Shown: positions 1-5,790 of the stretch, piece by piece | Numbering within the stretch: the first letter of the stretch is position 1 | Layout of the letters: the number at the start of each line of letters is the position of its first letter | From: Bacillota bacterium | GTDB taxonomy: Bacteria > Bacillota > Clostridia > Lachnospirales > Lachnospiraceae | Assembly: GCA_023441145.1 (NCBI GenBank) | Contig: JAEZQN010000055.1 | Coordinates: 1 to 8,377 of the forward strand | Direction of reading: 5' to 3' | Length of the DNA: 8,377 nucleotides | Position numbers and translations under genes: made by a program | The notes under the pieces: model-generated | Seen by the model: the letters and a program-made list of their open reading frames with translations, nothing else | What the model was told of the DNA's origin: nothing | Databases searched by the model: none

Positions 1-38
1 AATGCCATAGTAACATCATCTGATGTCGCTATGGCATT
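1..38 (-). terminator. Possible rho-independent terminator of the acetate transporter gene (cut by window edge)
   Basis: Bases 1-10 (AATGCCATAG) pair with 29-38 (CTATGGCATT). An inner stem, 13-18 ACATCA with 21-26 TGATGT, is separated from the outer one by a 2-nt internal mismatch. The hairpin lies about 60 nt beyond the minus-strand stop codon at 101, with no gene between. In the minus direction the U-tract would lie beyond base 1, so it cannot be seen; in the plus direction no T-run follows. Weaker hairpins lie between it and the gene (47-62 and 79-93), neither with a T-run. The stem is clear; the terminator role is inferred. Confidence 0.4.
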
Positions 39-100
39 TCGTCAGAGCTGTTTTTTTACAGCCCCTTCTTATGTTGTATGTTATAGCATAACAATACTCA

Positions 101-709
101 TTATTTAAAGATTTTAAATGGCTTTCCTACAGGTAGAAAGGTCTTACCAAAATGTGTGTTTAACACAGCAGCGCCACAGCCGTAGAAGGATAGAATGGCG
201 ATTAAAAGTTCAGATACGCCAGCTAACATATGTGCAGCATGCGTCATGATTCCAAAACTTGATAATGTCAATCCAAGGAAAAGGAAATCAATTAATACAA
301 AGATAGCAAATAAAACTTTGTGAGTTTCCATTGCTCCAATGGTCATAAATAGTGTAAATACCAAATAGCCAAGATAAGCAAAGCCTAATTGCTTTGTATC
401 GATAGTACTAGCTAAGGCCTCCCCGAATACACCATTTTGAACCATCCAAGTAAAACCAATTGCATACCAGAAGAATGCATAAGCACCAAATGCAGTTGCA
501 CCAAATGTGTTATTATGTTTAAAATCATTGATACATGCAACAAGCTGAGCACTAGCCCCTAAGAAGATCGCCCAAGGAAGGACGAAAGACACACCATTTG
601 TAAAGCCTAGCTTTTGTGATGATGCCACTAAGGTGATGATTGCAAGACCGAATAATCCAAGTGCGGATGGATCTGCAGTAACTACTTTTACTTTAGTTTC
701 TTGATTCAT
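101..709 (-). CDS. satP: Acetate uptake transporter, SatP/GPR1-FUN34-YaaH family
   Basis: Inner-membrane protein of 202 residues, expected to move acetate (possibly succinate) with protons; in a fermenter it could work in uptake or release. Six hydrophobic segments are visible at roughly residues 16-33, 40-60, 70-90, 108-127, 130-150 and 158-185. Family hallmarks are the NTFG-x-TAF stretch (67-73) with following aromatics, and HFGKTFLPVGKP near the C terminus, which closely matches E. coli YaaH. The usual N-terminal NPAPLGL signature reads DPSALGL (13-19), a variant I believe is common in Firmicutes members. The ATG at 709 is chosen because GAGGAGA (716-722) sits 6 nt upstream. A longer frame from 754 would start inside the promoter -10 hexamer. 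The gene stands alone, divergent from the yyaL-like gene. Family assignment is secure; substrate is by homology. Confidence 0.93.
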   Translation of the reverse strand: MNQETKVKVVTADPSALGLFGLAIITLVASSQKLGFTNGVSFVLPWAIFLGASAQLVACINDFKHNNTFGATAFGAYAFFWYAIGFTWMVQNGVFGEALASTIDTKQLGFAYLGYLVFTLFMTIGAMETHKVLFAIFVLIDFLFLGLTLSSFGIMTHAAHMLAGVSELLIAILSFYGCGAAVLNTHFGKTFLPVGKPFKIFK

Positions 710-749
710 ACTAATTCTCCTCAATACTGTCTGATAAAAATGCTTTCCT

Positions 750-778
750 ATCATAGCATAGGAAAAAGAAGATGTACA
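750..778 (-). promoter_or_regulatory. Extended -10 sigma-A-type promoter for the acetate transporter
   Basis: On the minus strand TGTACA (773-778, 4/6 to the -35 consensus) is followed after exactly 17 nt by TATGAT (750-755, 5/6), directly preceded by TGC, an extended -10 TGn motif. Transcription would begin near 743, giving a leader of about 34 nt to the ATG at 709. The ATG of the longer reading frame (752-754) lies inside the -10, which argues for the shorter protein. Confidence 0.6.
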
Positions 779-877
779 TAAAAATTATGCCGATATAATA
801 TGAAAAATAATGGATGTGTTAGACACCTCTTTGCATACTTTTCTTTTGCCAAGAGAACAATAAATGACAACTATATC

Positions 878-885
878 AGGAGGTG
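878..885 (+). promoter_or_regulatory. Ribosome binding site deciding the start of the yyaL-like gene
   Basis: AGGAGGTG with its core AGGAGG (878-883) 7 nt before the ATG at 891. An in-frame ATG at 864 would add nine residues but lies upstream of this site and has no comparable ribosome binding site, so 891 is preferred. Confidence 0.85.
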
Positions 886-890
886 GTGTT

Positions 891-2945
891 ATGAATAAAG
901 AGAAGAAAACCCCCAACCACTTAATCAATGAAAAGTCCCCTTACCTACTCCAACATGCCTATAATCCGGTGGATTGGTATCCTTGGGGCGAGGAGGCTTT
1001 CATAAGAGCCAAAGAGGAGAATAAGCCAATTTTCTTAAGTATTGGCTATTCTACCTGTCATTGGTGTCATGTGATGGAACGGGAGTCTTTTGAGGATATA
1101 GAGGTAGCAAAGCTCCTAAATCAATCCTTTATTTCCATTAAGGTAGATAAGGAAGAACGCCCCGACGTAGATACTATTTACATGTCTGTTTGTACCGCTA
1201 TTCATGGTCATGGTGGGTGGCCTTTGACGATTCTCATAACACCAGATCAGGTGCCATTTTATGCGGCGACCTATTTGCCGAAGCATAGTGTAGCTGGTAG
1301 AACAGGACTGATGGAACTTTTAACCCATGTAAATCGAACTTGGCAGAGAGAAAGGGATAAATTAATCCAATCTGGTGATCAGCTTATCAAAGCGATTAAA
1401 AGCAATTTGTCAAATGCCCAGAATCAGGACAAAAGTGATGTCAATGCCAGTGTGCTTGGGGTCGCGTATCACCAATACCTATCCTCCTTTGATGAAGAAT
1501 ATGGAGGATTTGGCAATGCCCCTAAATTCCCTAGTCCTCACAATCTCTTATTTTTACTAAGATATGCAAAGCTGTTTCAGAGTGAACAGGCGAAGAATAT
1601 GGTAGAGACCACTTTAAGACAGATGTTTCTTGGTGGAATCTATGACCATATTGGTGGTGGATTTTCTAGATATAGCACCGACCGGTATTGGCTTGCTCCT
1701 CATTTTGAAAAAATGCTATATGACAACGCGCTACTTTCCTTAGCATACCTTGAAGCCTATCAGGCAACGAATCATCTGATTTACAGGCTTGTAGTGGAGG
1801 AAACACTAGCCTATATTAGCAGGGAAATGCAAAGTGAGGAAGGTGGATTCTATTCCGCTCAAGATGCAGACAGTGAGGGAGAAGAGGGAAAGTATTATGT
1901 CTTTACCCCAGAAGAGATCGAGAAGGTATTAGGGAAAGAGAGAGCTGACCGTTTTAATAAGCATTACGATATTACAAAGAAGGGGAATTTCGAAGGTGCT
2001 AGTATACCTAACCTCATTGGTCATAAACAGGTGGAGGCCACTAGTGAAGAAAATTCTTTTTTTACACAATGTAGAGAAGAGCTATATCACTATCGTTTGC
2101 AAAGAACAAAGCTTCATAAGGATGATAAGTGTTTGACTTCTTGGAATGCTCTTATGTTAACAGCCTATGCAAGGGCTTATCGGGTGCTAGGAGGTACTGG
2201 ATATCTTAAGACAATCACACACGCGGTAGCCTTTATAGAGAAGCATTTAAGGGATGAAAGAGGAAGGTTATATGTTCGCTACCGAGAGGGTGAGAGCATT
2301 GGAGTAGGTCATATAGATGACTATGGGTTTCTTTGTTTAGCCTATTATGAGTTATATGAGGCAACCTTTGAGACAAAGTATTTACAAGCTAGTATAAAAT
2401 TGATGGAGGACATGATTGAACACTTTTGGGATAGTAGAGAAGGTGGCTTCTATTTTTATGCAAATGATGCTGAGAAGCTCATTATGAGGCCAAAGGAAAC
2501 TTATGATGGAGCCATCCCTTCTGGAAATTCCGTAGCCTTATATATGCTTGGTAAGCTTTCTAGCCTTACTGGAAAAGTAGAGTTTAAGGAATACCATGAA
2601 AAGCAACTAACTTTTATGAACCACGTAGTAAAAGAATATCCATCTGGATATGGTTTCGCTCTACTTAGCTATCTAGAGGTATTTCACCCTGTTAAAAAGC
2701 TAATTTGCCTTTTGGAAACGAAGGATGATATTGACGAACTTCGTCGAATCACTGCCTCTTTCTATATTCCGGAACTTTCCATAGTCGTTAAGACTCCATA
2801 TAATGAGACAGAGATTAAACAGCTAATACCAGATTTAGAGGATTATAAAAAGAATACAAACCAAGCCTTCTATTACTGTGAGAATTATGCATGTAGGGAG
2901 CCTGTATTTAGCTTTGAAGAGTTAAGAAAGCTATTGGCAATATAA
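891..2945 (+). CDS. yyaL: YyaL-type protein: thioredoxin-like (DUF255) domain fused to a six-hairpin glycosidase-fold domain
   Basis: 684 residues, normal for the bacterial YyaL / mammalian SPATA20 (SSP411) family; the exact reaction is unknown. The N-terminal thioredoxin-like domain (about 6-165) opens with the family signature NHLINEKSPYLLQHAYNPVDW and carries the redox-type motif C56-H-W-C59-H60. The rest matches the all-helical barrel related to N-acylglucosamine 2-epimerases, with family motifs PHFEKMLYDN (270-279), TSWNALMLTAYARA (about 416-429) and RPKETYDGAIPSGNS (533-547). The C terminus has the conserved Cys pair C663/C668 before REPV. There is no signal peptide or membrane segment, so it should be cytoplasmic. 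No terminator follows, and two small genes lie downstream in the same direction (66-nt gap), suggesting one transcript. No convincing promoter was found in 779-877. Family is secure, function unknown. Confidence 0.93.
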   Translation: MNKEKKTPNHLINEKSPYLLQHAYNPVDWYPWGEEAFIRAKEENKPIFLSIGYSTCHWCHVMERESFEDIEVAKLLNQSFISIKVDKEERPDVDTIYMSVCTAIHGHGGWPLTILITPDQVPFYAATYLPKHSVAGRTGLMELLTHVNRTWQRERDKLIQSGDQLIKAIKSNLSNAQNQDKSDVNASVLGVAYHQYLSSFDEEYGGFGNAPKFPSPHNLLFLLRYAKLFQSEQAKNMVETTLRQMFLGGIYDHIGGGFSRYSTDRYWLAPHFEKMLYDNALLSLAYLEAYQATNHLIYRLVVEETLAYISREMQSEEGGFYSAQDADSEGEEGKYYVFTPEEIEKVLGKERADRFNKHYDITKKGNFEGASIPNLIGHKQVEATSEENSFFTQCREELYHYRLQRTKLHKDDKCLTSWNALMLTAYARAYRVLGGTGYLKTITHAVAFIEKHLRDERGRLYVRYREGESIGVGHIDDYGFLCLAYYELYEATFETKYLQASIKLMEDMIEHFWDSREGGFYFYANDAEKLIMRPKETYDGAIPSGNSVALYMLGKLSSLTGKVEFKEYHEKQLTFMNHVVKEYPSGYGFALLSYLEVFHPVKKLICLLETKDDIDELRRITASFYIPELSIVVKTPYNETEIKQLIPDLEDYKKNTNQAFYYCENYACREPVFSFEELRKLLAI

Positions 2946-2996
2946 GGATGAATAGGAATGTGCGAGTTTACCAATATTGATGATGTAGAGAATTGT

Positions 2997-3005
2997 AAAG
3001 GAGGT
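2997..3005 (+). promoter_or_regulatory. Strong ribosome binding site placing a GTG start at 3012
   Basis: AAAGGAGGT is a near-perfect Shine-Dalgarno sequence, followed after 6 nt by GTG (3012-3014). It lies inside the longer frame that could begin at the ATG at 2958, and no comparable site precedes 2958, so the GTG is the likely start. Confidence 0.85.
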
Positions 3006-3011
3006 AGACAA

Positions 3012-3197
3012 GTGGCAAGTTTAAACCAACTAGAGCTTCAAAACCTACGTCATCTAATTGGTGCACATTGCACCATAGAAAAGAAGCTGAATTTTTATTC
3101 TCAGCAATGTACAGATACTACCATTAAGAATCTGATGCAAAATGATGCCGAGGCTGCAAAACAAGGTAAAGACAAATTAATGACATTCTTGGAGTAG
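3012..3197 (+). CDS. Small helical protein, probably spore coat-associated (CotF-like partner)
   Basis: 61 residues beginning at GTG, read as (V/M)ASLNQLELQNLRHLIGAH. I know this pattern from short clostridial proteins, usually called hypothetical or spore coat-associated, that sit beside CotF-domain genes. The pattern includes LRHLIG, a Cys-rich H-C-T (Cys20), YSQQCTD (Cys33) and a C terminus ending in KLMTFLE. It is predicted almost entirely helical, possibly a two-helix half of a ferritin-like or coat-type bundle. It has no signal peptide or membrane segment. The stop codon overlaps the ribosome binding site of the next gene, 12 nt away, so the two are almost certainly translated from one message. 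An 18-residue N-terminal extension from ATG 2958 is possible in frame but unsupported. Function is inferred from neighbour and pattern only. Confidence 0.75.
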   Translation: MASLNQLELQNLRHLIGAHCTIEKKLNFYSQQCTDTTIKNLMQNDAEAAKQGKDKLMTFLE

Positions 3198-3209
3198 GAG
3201 ACCAAAATA

Positions 3210-3458
3210 ATGCAAGAAAAAGAAATGGTAAGTGATTACCTAGCTGGACTTAATGCAAGTTTGTCGAATTATGGTTCCATTATTGCACAATGCGAGAATC
3301 CTGATTTACGGCAGACCCTTATTAATATGAGAAATGATGACGAAATTCGTCAGTATACTTTATTTAAATTAGCAAAGGAAAAGGGATATTATATTCCTGC
3401 CCAACAAGCCACACCAGAAGAAATCGCAACAGTAAAGCAAGAGATGTCTCAGGGCTAA
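3210..3458 (+). CDS. CotF-domain spore coat protein
   Basis: 82 residues resembling the Coat F domain family: MQEKEMVSDYLAGLNASL is the usual helical opening, then the stretch around C28-E-N-P-D-L-R-Q-T, and QYTLFKLAKEKGYYIPA (about 48-64), close to the family's QYELYQIAKxKGYYxPA. The short acidic C-terminal tail (65-82) is variable in the family. Such proteins are made late in sporulation and associate with the spore coat. TAGGAG (3195-3200) lies 9 nt before the ATG and overlaps the previous stop codon. It is the last gene of the yyaL-like unit, ending 4 nt before a strong terminator. No sporulation-sigma promoter could be identified, so expression timing is unproven. Confidence 0.82.
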   Translation: MQEKEMVSDYLAGLNASLSNYGSIIAQCENPDLRQTLINMRNDDEIRQYTLFKLAKEKGYYIPAQQATPEEIATVKQEMSQG

Positions 3459-3462
3459 AAGA

Positions 3463-3497
3463 AAAGCTACAAAATCGTTTATCGATTTTGTAGCTTT
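3463..3497. terminator. Bidirectional rho-independent terminator between convergent genes
   Basis: A perfect 15-bp stem: 3463-3477 AAAGCTACAAAATCG pairs with 3483-3497 CGATTTTGTAGCTTT around the loop TTTAT. It separates the plus-strand coat gene (stop at 3458) from the minus-strand hemerythrin gene (stop at 3504). Read on the minus strand, the stem is followed by a T-rich tract (TTTTCTTTTAG); read on the plus strand, it ends in TTT followed by a T-rich stretch. The stem is nearly identical to that of the terminator at 4034-4071. Confidence 0.85.
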
Positions 3498-3503
3498 GAT
3501 ATT

Positions 3504-3902
3504 TTAAAGTTCTGCTGCAATTGCTTTATCGCTTTCACAGATGTGGTTAACAAGCCAATCGTATAAGAAGTTCAGAAGTTTCGTAATGGTTTCTTCTTGG
3601 GCTAAATCAATAGATTCAATATCCATAGCTTCTAATTGTTCAACAAAATCCTTATGTTCCACAAGGTGGGATAGTAATTTCTTATAGTTAATACTTTTCA
3701 TATATTCTTCTTCATGAGTAAAGTGATATTTTGTGTACTCCATTAGCTCATTAATAACATTTAATATGTAATCGTATTTGTCTGGGATAAATTCATCATG
3801 CGACACTTCATATAAATGGTTAGTAATTTCAAATAATTTGGTGTGTTCTTCATCTATAAACTGGATTCCTGTTAAAAACTCGTCTTTCATTTGATACAGC
3901 AT
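3504..3902 (-). CDS. Bacteriohemerythrin (first copy, complete ligand set)
   Basis: 132-residue single-domain hemerythrin, a cytoplasmic four-helix bundle binding O2 at a non-heme di-iron centre. In anaerobes it is thought to bind or scavenge O2, or act in iron or NO/O2 sensing. All seven expected ligands are visible: H20 (FIDEEH), H60 and E64 (YHFTHEEE), H79 and H83 (HLVEH), H120 and D125 (HICESD). By family structures H79, H83 and H120 serve one iron, H20 and H60 the other, and E64 and D125 bridge. Start ATG at 3902 has GAAGGG (3909-3914) 6 nt upstream. The neighbouring copy at 4096-4509 is about 73% identical by hand alignment (35 differences in 131 positions). It has its own promoter (3970-3998) and terminator. 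Family assignment is very secure; physiological role is not. Confidence 0.95.
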   Translation of the reverse strand: MLYQMKDEFLTGIQFIDEEHTKLFEITNHLYEVSHDEFIPDKYDYILNVINELMEYTKYHFTHEEEYMKSINYKKLLSHLVEHKDFVEQLEAMDIESIDLAQEETITKLLNFLYDWLVNHICESDKAIAAEL

Positions 3903-3969
3903 ACTATTCCCTTCTTTCTTTTTTTTATAGTGTTAGAGAAATATGTACAAAAATAGTGTATTATGAACC

Positions 3970-3998
3970 ATATTACAATATTATGGGAAATAATGCAA
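3970..3998 (-). promoter_or_regulatory. Promoter of the first hemerythrin gene with conserved spacer block
   Basis: On the minus strand TTGCAT (3993-3998), 17 nt, TAATAT (3970-3975). The hexamers match consensus only moderately, but the arrangement aligns base for base with the promoter of the second copy, including the shared block TCCCATAATATTGTAA (plus-strand 3973-3988) that fills most of the spacer. Transcription would start near 3963, leaving a leader of about 60 nt. The rest of the upstream sequence has diverged, so conservation here suggests function, perhaps an operator for a shared regulator. Confidence 0.5.
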
Positions 3999-4033
3999 CA
4001 GAAAGTTAATAATAAATAATAGTATAGAAAAAG

Positions 4034-4071
4034 AAAAGCTACAAAATCACATTTATGATTTTATAGCTTTT
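4034..4071 (-). terminator. Rho-independent terminator of the second hemerythrin gene
   Basis: 4034-4049 AAAAGCTACAAAATCA pairs with 4056-4071 TGATTTTATAGCTTTT around a 6-nt loop. The one non-Watson-Crick position (C4042/A4063) is a C-A mismatch in plus-strand RNA but a G-U wobble in minus-strand RNA. The hairpin is therefore stronger in the minus direction, where TTTTCTTTTTC follows. It lies 24 nt beyond the minus-strand stop at 4096. Confidence 0.85.
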
Positions 4072-4095
4072 TAATCATAGTTATGTAGTATTAAT

Positions 4096-4509
4096 CTAGT
4101 TTTCTTCCATTTCTTTTAGGCTTTGAGCAATAAGCTTGTCACTGCCATTGATGTGGTTAACAAGCCAATCATATAAATAGTTAAGAAGCTTTATAATAGC
4201 CTCTTCTTGTGCAAGATCAACATCTTCTAAATCAATAGCATCTAGATGTTCAATAAAATCGTTGTGGGACACTAGCTGAGAGAATAGTCTTTTATAATTC
4301 ATGCTTTTCATAAACTCTTCTTCATGGTGGAAGTGGTATTTTGTATAATCTTGTAGTTCCTTTATTACATCAACTATGTAATCAAATTTATCAGGAATAA
4401 ATTCATCATGTGAAATCTCATATAAGCGATTTGTAATTTCAAATAACTTTGTATGTTCTTCGTCGATAAATTGTATTCCTGTCAAATATTCATCTCTCAT
4501 TTCGTACAT
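4096..4509 (-). CDS. Bacteriohemerythrin (second copy, one iron ligand replaced by Gln)
   Basis: 137-residue hemerythrin paralogue of the gene at 3504-3902, with the same four-helix pattern and six of the seven expected ligands: H19, H59, E63, H82, H119 and D123 (HINGSD, spacing one residue shorter than a simple count suggests, aligned with D125 of the other copy as D124). The first His of the H-x3-H pair is Q78 (SQLVSH against SHLVEH); the codon reads CAG, so this is a real substitution. By known structures that residue ligates the six-coordinate iron. The di-iron site may be altered, partly occupied, or rescued by water or the extra nearby His residues H61 and H88. A C-terminal extension KEMEEN is absent from the other copy. 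ATG at 4509 has GAAGG (4517-4521) 7 nt upstream. It has its own promoter and terminator and is not obviously degenerating. Confidence 0.93.
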   Translation of the reverse strand: MYEMRDEYLTGIQFIDEEHTKLFEITNRLYEISHDEFIPDKFDYIVDVIKELQDYTKYHFHHEEEFMKSMNYKRLFSQLVSHNDFIEHLDAIDLEDVDLAQEEAIIKLLNYLYDWLVNHINGSDKLIAQSLKEMEEN

Positions 4510-4596
4510 AATTTTACCTTCTTTCTTGTGGATATTGTATTTTGGTTTCTAAGCAATTTTTAACGATAGAGATAAAAAAAGGTTTGTATATGGGTT

Positions 4597-4625
4597 ATTT
4601 TACAATATTATGGGACATGAATCAA
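4597..4625 (-). promoter_or_regulatory. Promoter of the second hemerythrin gene with conserved spacer block
   Basis: On the minus strand TTGATT (4620-4625), 17 nt, TAAAAT (4597-4602, 5/6 to consensus). It aligns without gaps with the promoter of the first copy and contains the same block TCCCATAATATTGTAA (plus-strand 4600-4615). Start of transcription would be near 4590, with a leader of about 80 nt. On the plus strand the same area offers TTGTAT (4584-4589), 16 nt, TATTAT (4606-4611), a weak candidate for the divergent hydrolase gene at 4693. If both are used the two promoters overlap. Confidence 0.55.
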
Positions 4626-4692
4626 GAGAGATTGCATATTAATTAAGGAAGAAGCAAACCATAGAGATATCAACAAAAAGGAGAATGTTAGC

Positions 4693-5682
4693 ATGTGTAC
4701 AGCACTAAATATAAGAACAGCCGAAGATAAAGTATTATTTGGACGCAATATGGATTTGGCCTATGATTTTCATCAGAGGGTACTTATTTTACCAACAAAC
4801 TATCAGTATGAAGATAAGGTTACAGGAAATACAGTTACTAACCATACGGCTATTATTGGAATAGGAACCATCATCGATAATCATGCTACCTTTGCAGATG
4901 CCATGAATACAAAAGGATTAGCCTGTGCAGGCCTAAATTTTGATGGCTATGCATACTTTGAAAAAAAACCAGTAGAAGGGAAACTTAATCTTGCTCCTTA
5001 TGATTTTATTCAGTGGACGTTATCTAATTTTGAAACGGTAGAGCAGGTAAAAAAAGCAATTCAAGACATTGAATTAGTAGATGTGCCACTAAATAGTAAG
5101 ACTCCAGTGCCAACCTTACACTGGATGATTATAGACAAAAGTGGTACTTCCATAGTAATGGAAAGAACGATGGAGGGGATAAAAGTACACGATAATCCAG
5201 TAGGAGTAATGACTAACAATCCAACCTTTGATTGGCATCTGACTAACCTTAATGAGTACTTGTATCTATCTCCAGAACATCATCAGAAGACAATGTGGAG
5301 TGACAAAGAATTAGTTTCTTTGGGAATCGGAAGTGGAACCTTAGGTATTCCAGGAGACTTTGCTTCTGTTTCACGATTTGTAAGAATTGCTTACCTTAGA
5401 GCTCATACACCAGTGTTAGAAGAGGATGACGAAGCCATTTCTCAATTTTTTAATATGCTAGATTATGTAAAAATGGTAAAGGGTGGGGTGACGACTCAGG
5501 AAGGGTTATCGGATATGACCATCTATACCTCATGTATGGACTTAATTGAAGGCGTCTATTATTATAGAACTTATGGAGATAACAGAATTAAAGTGGTTGA
5601 TATAAAGAAAGAAAAGCTAGAAGGTAGTGAACCGATCAATTATCCGTATTTAACAAAGCAAGACTTCAATTATTTAAATTAG
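4693..5682 (+). CDS. Choloylglycine hydrolase family protein (bile salt hydrolase / penicillin V acylase type)
   Basis: 329-residue Ntn-hydrolase, the length of C. perfringens bile salt hydrolase. It is expected to cleave an amide bond, in bile salts (glycine/taurine conjugates), penicillin V or other N-acyl amides such as signalling molecules. The initiating Met is followed by the nucleophile Cys2, exposed when Met is removed, which fixes the start at 4693; AAGGAG (4678-4683) is 9 nt upstream. The other catalytic residues stand at the same numbers as in the C. perfringens enzyme: R18 and D21 (FGRNMD), N82 (GLNFDGY), N175 (MTNNP) and R228 (SVSRF). Asn82 is typical of bile salt hydrolases, whereas penicillin acylases often have Tyr there; this hints at, but does not prove, bile salt preference. 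There is no signal peptide, so it is cytoplasmic. It lies divergent from the hemerythrin genes; 108 nt without a terminator separate it from the lipoprotein gene. Confidence 0.92.
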   Translation: MCTALNIRTAEDKVLFGRNMDLAYDFHQRVLILPTNYQYEDKVTGNTVTNHTAIIGIGTIIDNHATFADAMNTKGLACAGLNFDGYAYFEKKPVEGKLNLAPYDFIQWTLSNFETVEQVKKAIQDIELVDVPLNSKTPVPTLHWMIIDKSGTSIVMERTMEGIKVHDNPVGVMTNNPTFDWHLTNLNEYLYLSPEHHQKTMWSDKELVSLGIGSGTLGIPGDFASVSRFVRIAYLRAHTPVLEEDDEAISQFFNMLDYVKMVKGGVTTQEGLSDMTIYTSCMDLIEGVYYYRTYGDNRIKVVDIKKEKLEGSEPINYPYLTKQDFNYLN

Positions 5683-5790
5683 AATCTTAGTAGAGAACCT
5701 GTATTGCATAAAAAGGTATGGCAATATATGGCAGGATAAGGTAGAATGTAGAGGATAAGTAATTGTTATGAAAAGCGGAGGAGAATGAGA

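Noticed and set aside
710..754. N-terminal extension of the acetate transporter (15 extra residues from an ATG at 754)
   Set aside because: The extra start lies inside the -10 hexamer of a good promoter, and a strong ribosome binding site (716-722) serves the ATG at 709.
794..799. Perfect TATAAT on the plus strand as promoter of the yyaL-like gene
   Set aside because: The only possible -35, TGTACA at 773-778, is 15 nt away and matches weakly; no TGn extension. Kept out as unsupported, though it could be weakly active.
1375..1560. 61-codon frame inside the yyaL-like gene
   Set aside because: It lies wholly within a well-conserved coding gene in another frame, has no ribosome binding site and no recognisable protein features.
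4584..4611. Plus-strand promoter for the hydrolase gene
   Set aside because: TTGTAT has only 3/6 match and the spacer is 16 nt; the same bases are better explained by the minus-strand hemerythrin promoter. Mentioned only as a weak candidate.
5703..5725. Hairpin after the hydrolase gene as terminator
   Set aside because: ATTGCATA/TATGGCAAT pairs only with a bulge and no T-run follows, so it is unlikely to stop transcription.
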